From Marsupella aquatica (taxonomy: Eukaryota; Marchantiophyta), in assembly GCA_973895155.1 (NCBI GenBank), contig OZ316895.1, positions 19,716,001-19,780,000 of the forward strand: a stretch of 64,000 nt of DNA, given 5' to 3'. Each line of letters opens with the position of its first letter. Positions within the stretch are counted from its first letter, which is position 1. This document shows positions 35,494 through 46,616 of this stretch, in pieces. The notes beneath the pieces are model-generated. The model saw nothing but the letters and a program-made list of their open reading frames with translations. It was not told the origin of the DNA and did not search any database. Both the position numbers and the translations under genes were made by a program.

Positions 35494-36606
35494 GTGGCTT
35501 CGACGAGAGGAGCTCCTTGGTCCCTCGTGCTGCTGCAGATATGTGGAGTATATCTGCAAGGACTCATCTCGACTGTCTCTGCAGTGCTGGCTTACGCAGT
35601 GTTCCAGAGCTTCGGGCCAACATTTGTGAGCACAGCAGCCGAATCCTCGAAAATTTCCAAGAAATCGAAGCTGAGGCTTGTTTACTCTTTCCTCTAGCAT
35701 TGACCTTTCCCTGGGCACTCATTATTGTGGCACCGATAACGCTCTTCTCTCGGCACGACCCTGCTCTAGTCTTCGAGATGATGGTGGGCTTGAATAGCCA
35801 GCTTCCAGCACTGCTACTGGGCTTGAGCACTTCCTTCGTCGCGTACGGCATAATTCTGGGAGCCCTCACATCCACCCTGAAGTGGTATCTCATAGGTAAT
35901 CCGAGGAGTTTCACCAGTAATGGTCATCAGCGACCCGTTGACAGAATCCCATTCACCACGTTGGCAGTTCACGGACTCCTGCGATCAGCCCATCTGAAGT
36001 TCTTCGTGTTGCTCCCGGGCACCGAGGCTTTGTGCATGTATCTTCGGAGTCTTGGCGCGAACATTGGCCGCGCCGTGTCCATACGAAGAGTGAATGCACT
36101 TGTAGACCCCGAGTTTCTCAGCTTAGGAGACAACTGTCATCTGGGCGATTTCTCCAAAATCGTCACAACAAGAATCACGCATGCAACAGGAGCACTGCAA
36201 ATGATTTCAAATGTTGTTCTTGTGGGCGAAGGTTGTGTTGTGGGAGCACAAAGCGTGGTTCTTCCAGGGGTGATAATGGGCGGTGGCTCTGTCCTGGGAG
36301 CCATGTCTGTGGCTCGAGATACGATGCTTCTGCAAGGGGGAGGCGTGTATGTGGGAGGTAGAGATGGCAGTGCCACTGTCATGATTTCTAGGCTGCCAAC
36401 TTCAGTGGATCTGCGAATAGAAGAAATGGATAGGACTTACAGACAAATCGTGGGCAAGTTCGTGACTGATATTGCCAGGAGCACCGTCACGTCTGCTGCG
36501 AATGGCAAAGGAGTTCGCTACTTCCATCAAGCTGGCGTGGCTGGCCGAGGCACTCTCCGAGTGCTGGACAATCTACAGGGTCTTCCCGGGAATCTTATCA
36601 TGTGGT
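35494..36606 (+). pseudogene. Second membrane and beta-helix segment
   Basis: It starts VASTRGAPWSLVLLQICG, loses frame at about 35610-35680, and resumes as EAEACLLFPLALTFPWALII with further helices. Then comes a clear LbH block (LGDNCHLGDFSKIVTT, VLVGEGCVVGAQSVVLPGV, MGGGSVLGAMSVA). Such folds usually transfer acyl groups. The frame ends at a stop near 36606, but the next frame continues the protein without a splice site, so this is another shift. Confidence 0.7.
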
Positions 36607-37852
36607 AATTCGTCATGGTAACGCCCTGAGTGGCGCTGACGAGAGGTGCCCTGATGTAAAAGGGGCAGCGCTGCGAATCTTGAGCCCCAATTGTTCGGAG
36701 GATGTTGAGATCTCACTGCTGGACTTGGTAATGAAGACAGGGGAATGCTTCCATGCTCGCAACGTGCTCGATTTGATGACGTGGGAGGCCAAGTCATACA
36801 AAGCCCGAGAGGAGTATGTGCAACAGAACCCACTAGTTGGACAGAGCTTGTGGAGACAGATCAGAAAAACTGACTCGTATGCCGAGCTGCACTACTACAG
36901 CGTCCTCGCTCGGGTATTCCAGAGCAGGAGCAACTCTAAGCTCTCGGACTCTTACTCAAGTACAACCGAAGATGATTGCTTTGTAAAGTTTCGTCTCTGT
37001 CCTAATGATCGGACCAAATTTGATGGGAGTCATGGATCAGTGATTGCTTCTGGTCCCCTCCCTCCTCCTCGAGGGTATCTTCCTGCCTCTCCAGGTAATT
37101 ATGTAATCAATTCAAAAAGGCCTTGCAGAAGCATCGTATCTGGAGCCATCAATCTTGTAATGATGCTTAAGATCGACAAGAGAAGGAGAGTCCATATTCT
37201 ATTCTAATTAACAAGCCAATACAGTACGCAGAGGAGGAGTGACTAAAGTTCATGTCAAATATTTTAATAATGAAGGAATTGGATTGTTAAGTCCCCAGGT
37301 TGTTGACTCCCAATGCATTTGACTGGCAGGTGACAAGCGTTCTACAGACTTCCTACGAACGGAATTCAAGCAAAGGATGCAAAATGGGGAAGGTGCTAAG
37401 TACATTCTGCAGCTGCAAAGGCACCGGATACCCGGGTCCACGGACGAAGTGAACCAGGTGCTGGATGCCCTAGTTGCTTGGGATGAAGAGGAGTGTCCCT
37501 TCATCGACATCGCAGAGCTGACCTTAAACATGGAGATAGCCGAAGAAGTAGCTGAGAACATGACATTCAACTCGAGACACGGGGGCCCGAGCGTTGCCGT
37601 GGTGGCAGCCAACAGCGCTACTGACAGTGCCTCCCTCGATCATTGTCGTTCAGTTGTTTATGACATTGCCTCGACCATACGCAAGGGCTTGCCCCTTCCT
37701 GGCGCTTGGCGAGACCTTGTGAGAGTTGAGGACTTGGACCTGGATTCCAAAGTACCAAGTGAGAACTCAGGGCCGGCACGAGGATGCCCAGTGATGTCAC
37801 CATTTATTAAGGAACAAGATCAAACACCGAGCAGCAACATCGCATCACAGGT
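36602..37852 (+). pseudogene. Catalase-like domain inserted between beta-helix segments
   Basis: Exon parts 36602-37094 and 37330-37852 are joined in phase 1 across a GT-AG intron of 235 bp. They read VIRHGNALSGADERCPDVKG and ALRILSPN, then FHARN, FVKFRLCPNDRT, AKYILQLQRH and a C-terminal VVYDIASTIRKGLPLP. The DVKG-A-R block and the later YILQLQ stretch resemble catalase-family heme proteins that act on fatty acid hydroperoxides rather than true catalases. Assignment is by pattern memory; I cannot verify the heme ligand. Lipid peroxide handling would fit next to an acyl-activating domain. Confidence 0.5.
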
Positions 37853-38508
37853 TTGAGATTAGAGATGGCCGTCATGAAAGGGGTACAATCGCTTCTGCAG
37901 GCTGCTATACCAGTGGTGCTTCTAGCTTTATCAGCTTACCCTTGTATCCTGGCCATGTCCTACATAGCCTCAAAGGCAGGTCCCGACGGGTGGATAACGA
38001 TGTTCTTCATGCTTCCAGTGGCATTCGCAACCGTAGGGGTTGTGTTGGCAATGCTGAGCGTCTGTTGTAGATGGCTTCTCTTGGGACGGAGTGAAGGGGG
38101 AGCAACTACTCAGCTCTGGAGCTGGCACACTCTAAGCTTTACGATTTGGGAGGCCATCATTGAGGTGCTCAAAGGCACATTTCTAGAGCTAGCAAGGGGG
38201 ACCCTACTCTACAATGCGTTTTTGAAGTGTTGGGGGCTTCTATTGGAATCGGCGTGTATATCGACAGTCTGAATGTCCTCAACCCGGACCAGCTGCGCAT
38301 CGGAGCAGGAAGCGCAGTGGGGCGCAATGCTCTCTTCTTCGGCCACCTTTAGGAGAGACAAAGGATCTTCTACAAGTCCAACACCATTGGCGAATTCTCC
38401 ACTGTTGGCACTCATGCACTCATGCTTCCTGGGTCGCAAATGCAGGACGGCAGCGAATTGGGAGCTCTTCAGTTGGGCATGAAAGACGAAGTTATTGCAT
38501 ACTATTAA
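37853..38508 (+). pseudogene. Last membrane segment and third beta-helix, C-terminal end
   Basis: Hydrophobic helices (IPVVLLALSAYPCILAMSYI and following) lead to LLYNAFLKCWG. The frame then shifts near 38228 to GASIGIGVYIDSLN and IGAGSAVGRNALFFGHL. A TAG at 38350-38352 interrupts before SNTIGEFSTVGTHALMLPGS, and the frame closes with TAA at 38506-38508. Hexapeptide wording continues across the TAG, so the stop is decay. Confidence 0.65.
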
Positions 38509-38639
38509 TGCTACCCTCGCTATCAGAATCGTCTCTACTCCACTGCCGACCAAGTCATTACAGCTATCGTTCAAGATCAGAAGTTAATAGTATCTCCCTC
38601 ATGGGAACCTTGCCGGAACTCGAGCATGGCTGGTCAGGT

Positions 38640-39070
38640 CTTATAGTACTGGTCTTCTAGCAGTGTGCTACTCTCACTGTCTTATAGGAGTGTGCTACTC
38701 TCACTGTAGTGTCTAAATTGTTTGTTTAGTTGCCTTTCCCCTTCCCGGGGCTGGAGTCACCTGGTACTGGTTTCCCCTGTTTTTTTAGCACTTCGACCCT
38801 TGGTCCTGTGGGCTGGTGTCCCTTTTTTGGGCCCCCTGTTGCATGTTTGCTATTTGAATGAAAGCTGTGGGCTGGTGTCCCTTTTTTGGCCCCCCTTTTG
38901 TATATTGGCTATTTGAATGAAAGAACCACACCTGGTACCAGTCTCCCCCGTCTTTTTAGCACGTCCACCTTTGGTCCTGTGGGCTGGTGTCCCTTGTTGG
39001 GGCCCCGTTTTGTATGTTGGGTATTGGAATGAAATTCATTTGGTTCTTTTGAGTAAAAAAAAAAAGTTAA
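38640..39070. repeat. Tandem 3'-end-like repeats with TGTGGGCTGGTGTCCC units and poly(A)
   Basis: Three units built on GTGGGCTGGTGTCCCTT and TTGGCTATTTGAATGAAAG (near 38810, 38866 and 38980) are followed by a run of As at 39055. The A-run and the gene-end-like wording suggest decayed non-LTR retroposon tails. No reverse transcriptase is seen. Confidence 0.6.
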
Positions 39071-40829
39071 TAGTAAGCCCAATCTTAGTGTGGAATGATT
39101 TTTTTCCTCAGAAGTAAACTCCAATCCATGCGACGGGAGGAGACAGGCAAATCCACCATCGTGTCAAGTGCCAAGTACCAACCCCAACGACTGAGTAGGT
39201 ACCATATAATAATAGCAAGACAAAGGTAGACAAGTTATAAAACCTGGTGTAATATCTACACTAGATTGCCAGCTGACAGGATGGTACCAAAAATGTACTT
39301 CCCTAGGCTGCCACGAGATATGCGTCAATGTAGAATGGTTAATCGTAGTGTTAGATATATCGCTGGATAAAATGTTGAGTATGTACATGATCAGCTTTGT
39401 ATAACCTATAATCAGGAGTCACCTGAACTTGGCAATTCAAACAGTCAAGTAACCAATGTCATTGGCATTCAACTTTAATGCAGTATGGCAAATTTGTACA
39501 GTACCTTGGTTTGGAAAATGAAGCCGGGAGGGACCTTCATGTTGGACACCTTGCTCCGGCTGATCACATTTTGGTGGTCCATGAGAGTTTTGGGCTTGGA
39601 ACTTGATGTTTATGAATCTTAAGATAATTTAGTTTTTCACATGCAAGGTAACTATAGAAGAAGGAAACATTGAAAAAACACAAACTCTAGTATTTGATAT
39701 TAACACAATGAAAATTAATCTAATAATTATAATTTTACCCCTGTGCATTCCATGATGAATTTACCTACTCTTCTAGCACATCCTTGAAACTAAGAAATTT
39801 TAAAAAATTTGAACACCAAATTATTATAATTAAACTTAAATTTTGAGAAATGTGTTTATTGGGTTTTCAAAGACCAACATTGTGGTCCATGTAGTATCAT
39901 TTTTCTTAGTTCAGGATATGATAATGATATTAGTACAGTCGGTTTGAAGTCTTTGTCCAATCTAATTGCCTGCAGTCCATGGTGTTCAGTCGTTTGTAAT
40001 GGTTAGCTCACACTGTATACGCAATTTTCAAAGTTACACGGATCTCTCACTTCCATAAGAAATAGCAATTTAAAGCCATAGAAGAAATAGGAGAAATATA
40101 TTACACATAAATTTTTTACAATGAAGAGCAAACAAAAAGAGTAAAATTCAAGCAATTCAAAGCCATAGAAGAAACAGGAGAAATATATTACACAGAAATG
40201 ACTAAACAAGGAACAATAAATAGCAAACAAAAGAGTAAAATTCAAAGGAGTAAAATTCAAAGGATGTAACTGAACTTTGAATCGCTAATAAGTATGATCC
40301 TTGAAACATACTCCAAATTTGTAAACTCTTCACTGGAATGCCAAAGGACGCAAAAGCCATGATGAGTCGCACACTTTTTTTCCGGGAATTTGTATTTTGA
40401 CGTAGCTGCTCGACAGGCCAAGTCAGCTTCTGGACCCACACTCGTGGACTGTCAATCGCAAGCCTTCACTCGATCATCTACTCTCCATAGATTCACAACT
40501 CACTGAACTCCGCATCGTCATGATGAGTCCGCATTCTTCGCTATTTGGTACTCTTGATTTCAGACACCGGTTTGAGATGGCTGTACTGTTTAGTATACTA
40601 GTATATGCTTTGTTGGATGGTGCATAAGCTACATAAGCTCGAACATCACCATGAGCAATCTTCATATGGCTCGACTTCGACGTGCTTGCTTGGGACAATT
40701 TGCAAAGTGAGATCCTCAGGCTTCACCAGCATCCTGCAATCTGTATTAATACTTACAATCTCCAAAGGCACTTGCCTCCCATCGAGTCCTTTTTCAATCA
40801 CAATTTCACATCCTCTCTCGAGCAATGCC
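39071..40829. other. No gene recognised; one tandem duplication
   Basis: No coding region is supported. A tandem duplication of about 88 bp lies at 40069-40245 (units with AAAGCCATAGAAGAAA and GGAGAAATATATTACACA). Confidence 0.5.
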
Positions 40830-41798
40830 TTCGTCTAACAAAATACGCCGCAGCGCATGTCTCACCTCAAGGTCCTGGCGATGCCCGCCCGACCGCTCTC
40901 CAGATAGTCAAGGATGAAGACGTCATCGGCAAGCTCACAGGCTAGACCTTCCTTGTAACTGGATGTAGCGTTGTCTCCGCGACAGGAGCACGGCTTGACT
41001 TACCGGTCCGGGACCTGGCTACTGCGAACAGCACACTTGCTGACATCCTCGAGCCCGGGCGTGTCGAGCTGCTCGAAATGCATTTGGCTTCCTCAGCTAG
41101 TGTTCGACAGTGCGCTGAAGAGTTACTCCTGAAAGCGCAAGAAAGACACCATGGCCTCAACGTTCCAATTTTGCAACGCAGGCGTAATGGCCTCCAAACC
41201 CTGACGAGAACAGGCGATGGATTTGAAATCCAATTCGGAACGAATCACCTAGGCCATTTCCTTCTATTCAACCTCCTCAAAGACGCCCTCTTTACCTCCT
41301 CAACGCCCGAGTTCAACTCCAGAGGGTTGATGCGCTCCTCCTCCGGCCATCGAAATGGTGGGTTCCGCTTACACGACCTCTTCTACGAGGAGAATTCGTA
41401 CTCTCCATGGAGTGCAAACGCCCCGGCATACGCACAATCGAAGACGGCAAACATGATCTACATGACATTGAGCGACATTTTGGGCGCGAAGGGATCCACG
41501 CCAACGCCCTGATGCCAGGCGGGATCTGGACGCCGTTGCAGAAACAGTGGGACTAAGAATCGCTTTCGAAGCTGAAAGCAGATGTGGAAATTAACAAAGG
41601 CGTGAAAAGTACTGAACAGGGGCTGCGACGACCGTATGGGAGGCGGTGGCGAAGGAGTGGGAGGGCAAGGGGGGCTGCTATCTCGATAATTGTCAGCTGG
41701 CGGAGTTGGTGGTCGATGCGAAACGTTTAGAGCCGGGATTTGTAAAGCATGCTTTTGACGAAGACGCGGAGGAGAGGCTGTGGGTGGAGAGTGATTAA
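40830..41798 (+). pseudogene. Short-chain dehydrogenase/reductase of fungal type, broken
   Basis: The reading begins RLTKYAAAHVSPQGPGDARP and DEDVIGKLTG. After a TAG (40943-40945) it continues TFLVTGCS, where about 27 bp covering the GxxxGxG end of the NADP-binding motif are missing. NAGVMASKP is readable only in another frame near 41175. Then come FGTNHLGHFLLFNLLKDAL, SSSGHR, the catalytic pair YAQSK, MPGGIWTPLQ, KSTEQGAATTVWEAV and AKEWEGKGGCYLDNCQ, ending at TAA 41796-41798. This order and wording are typical of intronless ascomycete retinol-dehydrogenase-like SDRs. No introns are visible. At least three breaks make it non-functional. Confidence 0.8.
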
Positions 41799-44493
41799 TT
41801 GGTAGGGTTGTAGAATATTTTAGGTGTAGCTTCGACCTCATAAATTCTTCAGGTATTTTTCAATAAATTTCAATTCAAATGGAATAATTGTGTACTTATT
41901 GATGGCCGTCCCTGGACTGATAGTACTCATTGGTTGCATACAATGGAATTTCTATATCTCGGAATCATGTGAAGACTAGTATGGAAACATGTATGAATTT
42001 GTAAGGCTGGACCCATTTGGTTGTTTCCACTTCAACCCTGGAACATGCAACCCGTAACGTTCGCATCCTTGGCGGCCTTGATTTTCTTCTTTCATGCAAT
42101 CTGTACGAGCATAATTAGTGAAGAAATTGTACTCTTTCGTATGGACGCTGAGGTTTAAGGGTTTAGAATTTCACGTGAACGATTTTGAGATTGTGAGGCA
42201 AATTGCGCAGATATGTAAAATCTACTCTAACGAATGGTTATGCTAGTGAATGTAGCCCAAGAGTGTCGCATGATCAATCTCCAAACACGGCACTGCACTT
42301 AATTTCTCCAATATCATGTCATTATGTAGTAGTAATGTCACTGTCGGATGATGATCTGATTTTCCAGAGATTTATTTATACTAATACCTCATATTTATGG
42401 CGAAATCTTTGAGACTGAGCGGACTGATCAATCGGAAGTAGCTCGTGATGTTCTATGTCATTTTGAAACAAATGATGCCTTTAATCCATAGATTTCGAGA
42501 GTGAATATCAAATTGCGAAGATGTAGCTCCTGGGACGAAGTTGAGCCTTGTTCCTGGACAGCCCACTGATCTGCCTTTGCGCTGAGGAATATGACACATT
42601 GAAGTGTGGGATGCAGAAAGTCTACAGCTTTGTTAGCAAGATTCCAGAACTTTCCCAATTCGTCCCAGAATTCTAAGGAAATTAGAACTCTAATTCAACA
42701 TAGAAGGAACGAGTGATGTTAGTTGTCAATTGCCCCTTCATGGATGAATCTATCAATAGCTCTTGGGAATAATCGAAACTCTTCCGACACAACGGTCTCC
42801 ATGACTACTTGATATGGGTTCCTTGTTCTCTTCTAGTGTCTTTCCCTGTTTCCATATTTAAGGTAATCGATTGGTGACAGCAAGTATCTACTCTTGGAAC
42901 GTTTCTTCAGAAACAGGGACTTGTAATCTCGCAATTCCCTGCGACACTAACCCGACCAGCATTGGACTCATTGGTTGCCTTGGTAAACTACGAGGGAACT
43001 CTTGCAACTTTTGTTTGTTTTGAACAATGGATTCCTTCAATGATGTCTTTGGAAGATTGTCCAAATAACCAACGTAAGCAATTGCTGACACCAGATCTAA
43101 ACCTTTCGAAATGTCCTTATAAAGTGGGACCTCTTCGCTCCGACGCTCTAGTTACACTTAGCCATACCAGCTGAGATTATATGTTGCCTTGAGAGAATAT
43201 TAGAAAGAGCTCTGGCAAATTCCACCTCCGATTCTCCTGAGAAATTCCTCGACTGTTCTATGGTTGACAGTTCGTCTTATTGTGAATGGAGGAACCAAAA
43301 ACCAACAAGTTTGAGAGACTCAAGAGTGGTGAAAGACAGTCAGATTGCATTGTGGCTCTGAGCTCTCTCTCTTTATTATATAGGTGAGGGAAATGAGTCA
43401 ACAGTCAATCTAAAAACCTGGTTGAGTGATCTTGGTCTGAGCTTGACTTTCTAGTCCAGCCGTCTGATTAAGACCATTTTGCACTCTCATATCTAGAGTC
43501 TGTTGTTTGACTTAGCTTCATGCACTCTCAAATCAAGACTTCTTTTGTTGGCTCAATTTAGCCAAAGAGTCAATCTAGACGGGAAGGAGTGGTCTGGGTC
43601 TGAGTTTGAGTCTTAGCTCAGTCCAGCTATCTATTTAGACCATGAGCCGTCATACTCTCAGTCTCAAACTCCATTGTTGACTTGGCTTTCTATGTAGACC
43701 CAAAGGAGTGGTTTGGGTCTGAGTCAATTGGATCTACGTAGAATGGTTTTAGACAGTACATACTTTGACTGATACTTTCCTACTCTTTCCTAGCTTGTTC
43801 TCTGTTGCGGGCCAGCCGCAACAATGCTACCCATTCCTTCTACCCTCGTGCTGTCATGCTGCAGCGCAATGCTGCCAATTCTTGGTGTCTCTTAGTAGCT
43901 TGTCTTCCTGATGCTGCCCAATTGTTCTGTCATAGGACGAAATTCTCGCAAATCTTGTTAGCTTGGTCCACCAGTACCGGCCGATCCTTGTAGTGTAGTT
44001 AGAAGAAAGTCCCATGTGAATCCAGCGTGTTCTTCTATTTCGTCATTCTTTTCTCGTGGTGGGTTGCTGAGCAGCTGCTTTCAGTTTCTCATTTGCGCTC
44101 TGCTAGTAACTCCAGCAACCAAACTTATGGGATGGTTCAAGGATCTACCATCATGAAACAGTTCCACTTCTTCATGTGAATGCGACCTTTCTATGAATGT
44201 TGGACTCACAAGACGTTGAAATAGGGTTGTCCTTCACTGTCTGTTGACTTCCGTGCTTGCACAACGACGTTAAGAATGATTTTTATCTAAAGGGAGTGCC
44301 ACAGGAATTCCTTCTGGGCCAAGCCACAATTATGTGGATAAAGGTTTAAAGCAGCAATCGAACTGAAAGTGTTCTGGAAGAAGCTTATCAAGACAAACTA
44401 GAACCTCCTTAATTATTCCCAGTGAAGTCAAATACAAATACACCAAGCCCTGATATGCACATCTATTACACGACCTAAGCTAAACAACTAATA
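41799..44493. other. No gene recognised
   Basis: There are only short unconvincing open frames. At 43390-43740 loose repeats of GGTCTGAGTTTGAGT and GAGTCAATCTAGAC type suggest an old degenerate array. Confidence 0.5.
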
Positions 44494-45312
44494 CTAAGCT
44501 GCTAAAGAAACCACTCCAAAGACAAAGCTACTTATGTCAATCAAGGTGGTTAACATTCTGGCAGCCGTCTTAAACTGGTCGTTCGCGAACAGACGCTTCA
44601 TGGCAGCCACGATTCTGTCAATGATAGACGTTGCCATTTCCCCTAGCTCAGGGTCGCTCATGTCCGCTATCTTTGGAACAACTAATTTATAATCCCTCTC
44701 TCGAAAGAGATTTTCCAGATCTTCTTCGAGTTTTGGTATTGATTCTTTCCTGATTTCTACATGCCTGCCTCCTATAACTCCTGTCCTAAGGGGAGGTATG
44801 TTAGTCACCAAAACTGGGAGTCCTGGAGTCCTCATATATAGTGGCAGGCTGTTCCTTTCTTTGTCTAGCCATTGTTCGTCTGCACAGGTAAAGAGAACAA
44901 CAAAGCCTGCTTCGGCACCCTCAAAAATGTTGACAAATATTTCCCAGATCATCTCGTCGATTGTGGTGATCCGGCCTTTCTTGATTACATATATGATGTG
45001 GGAGTATTCATTCTGGACGCTCTTCAGAAAATTTGTCAACATGACCTTCGGATCCATATTCTTGATGCTTCCCGCTTCTGCTTCACCAAGCCCAACCGTG
45101 TCTACAACTGTCCAACCCCTTCCCGCATCTATCTGGATTTTACGAGTACACCCATTCGCGCCGTCGCTGGATTTGAAGACTGACGTCTCCAGGCCTCCTG
45201 TAACAAGAACATTGGCAACAGTAGACTTTCCAGAACCGGTTTTCCCAAACAGCAACACTTTCTTCTTGTGAGGCTCGTTCGAAGACGAGGTGGCGCACGA
45301 AGCCTCCGCCAT
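44494..45312 (-). CDS. AIG1/GIMAP-type GTPase
   Basis: An intact single-exon gene of 272 residues. It has the P-loop GKTGSGKST (residues about 23-31), a switch II G3 motif DTVGL (about 71-75), the AIG1 region IIYVIKKGRIT (about 105-115) and a G4-like TCAD (about 147-150). A predicted amphipathic or membrane helix lies at the C-terminus (ISSFVFGVVSLAA). AIG1 GTPases bind GTP and oligomerise on membranes; plant members are linked to defence and stress. The start at 45312 gives 17 residues before the lysine-rich lead into the P-loop; no earlier in-frame ATG improves it. It is single and not in a cluster, unlike many angiosperm copies. Relatives occur in mosses and some fungi. Confidence 0.9.
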   Translation of the reverse strand: MAEASCATSSSNEPHKKKVLLFGKTGSGKSTVANVLVTGGLETSVFKSSDGANGCTRKIQIDAGRGWTVVDTVGLGEAEAGSIKNMDPKVMLTNFLKSVQNEYSHIIYVIKKGRITTIDEMIWEIFVNIFEGAEAGFVVLFTCADEQWLDKERNSLPLYMRTPGLPVLVTNIPPLRTGVIGGRHVEIRKESIPKLEEDLENLFRERDYKLVVPKIADMSDPELGEMATSIIDRIVAAMKRLFANDQFKTAARMLTTLIDISSFVFGVVSLAA

Positions 45313-45459
45313 CCTCCCGATGTGGTCCTGACACAGGTGTGACTGTGAAGGAGCGCCACCTGTGAATCCTTTGACAAAATCTAGTGAGGAAGAAGAATTT
45401 CTGCCAACGAATGTCAGGGTTTCTCGAGAGGGAAGAATCAGTCAGTTGGACGGCGCTAG

Positions 45460-45621
45460 CAGATGTTGCTTCAGATCCAAGGTAGAATTCAGGTTGGAAA
45501 AATCGCTTTCGCCCTCATCACACCCTGCACGCCTGAAGCGGTCAGATGTTGCTTCAGATTCAAGGTAGAATTCAAGTTGGAGAAATCGCTTTCGCCCTCA
45601 TCAAACCCTGTACGCCTTAAG
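45460..45621. repeat. Tandem duplication of 83 bp upstream of the AIG1 gene
   Basis: The copies 45460-45542 and 45543-45621 start CAGATGTTGCTTCAGAT and share AAATCGCTTTCGCCCTCATC. They lie 150 bp upstream of the AIG1 start, in its likely promoter or 5' UTR. Confidence 0.9.
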
Positions 45622-46340
45622 TGTACCGTTTCTTGCTCCTTTTACAAAGACTCAGAGATGTCTTGGGACGCCATTCTGATCGAGAGCAATCAAACAAAGG
45701 GAGTCGAGAGTTGAATTGCATATCGCCTTAATTTAGAGACGAAAACAACATCAGTATTTCATTCTAGCGCTCCTCTGTAGAGGCACAGACCGAGTACCTT
45801 GTGTCCCTTCAATCAGCAATCAAAGTAAGTCAGATCTCACATCCCCTGCATCGATCCCCAGAAACAAAAACCCTCCCAGTACTCTTCGAGATCGCTTCTC
45901 AATCTCATCAACAGCGAGCATACGGAGTCACTCAAAATCTGTACCCCTCCTCGTCGTCAACGAAGCTATGAATCATTCTCAGTAATTCATTCTACAACGG
46001 ACTGCTCTTAGTCCACAGGCAGACTGATCCTTGCCACTTTCATCAATTAGCAAACAAAGTGAGTCAAAACTGGTACCCCAAAAATCTGCTGTTAGGGGAT
46101 TCAATACTTCTACTACTGTATTGTACTGCCTCTTCTCGTCTGTATTGCGGTTCAAGGCTCGGATCCATTCAATTGACTCCATAGCGCGTCCTTCCCACCG
46201 ACCAAAGAATATGCAGCGTCCGGGAGGCAGCAACAAGTCACGTATGCTGCCCCCCTTCTCTAGCAACTTACGACAAGATTTTTCGAGGATTCCTCTTCAT
46301 CATTACTTTATGTCGGACGGCAAATGTGGACTGTGATTTG

Positions 46341-46616
46341 GAAATCTCCTGTATTGCTCATTATTTTATCGAATGTTGGAAGGAAAATAAATAACTTCAA
46401 AAGTTACGCAAAAGATGCGTCTCTGATTATGGAATCTCCTTTGCGAACACGTTTTGTACGGTATTGTATCGAACGATTTTGAGATCTCTGGTCTTGTTCA
46501 TTATTAATTTTATCGAATGTTGGAAGGAAAAGAAAGAAATCGAAAGCTACGTAAAAGATGACTCTCTGATTATGATCTCCTTTGGGAACACGTTTTTGGT
46601 CGGTATTGTATCGTGT
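46341..46616. repeat. Tandem duplication of about 138 bp
   Basis: Copies near 46341-46480 and 46481-46616 share TTTTATCGAATGTTGGAAGG and CGGTATTGTATCG, with some divergence. An open frame across copy 2 is not called. Confidence 0.85.

Larger units (their letters stand above)
8900..38508 (+). pseudogene. Decayed multidomain megasynthase gene (oxidoreductase, adenylation, 2 carriers, beta-helix, catalase-like)
   Basis: One gene, rebuilt from homology and intron phase. Exons: 8900-9053, 9330-9538, 10061-10561, 10809-11178, 24568-24756, 26029-26403, 26961-27188 continuing at 32208-32237, 32330-35283, 35494-37094, 37330-38508. All checked junctions are GT-AG with matching phase, including the one across the 13.4-kb intron 4. 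The architecture resembles NRPS-like proteins in which an AMP-ligase and carrier are fused to a membrane and left-handed beta-helix region. The probable role was to activate an acyl or amino acid substrate, hold it on the carriers and modify or transfer it at a membrane; the substrate is unknown. Frame breaks near 24667, 32945, 33850, 34585, 35640, 36600, 37852 and 38228, a TAG at 38350, and a copia insertion in the adenylation exon show it is not functional. Sequencing error at a few of these sites cannot be excluded. Confidence 0.8.
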
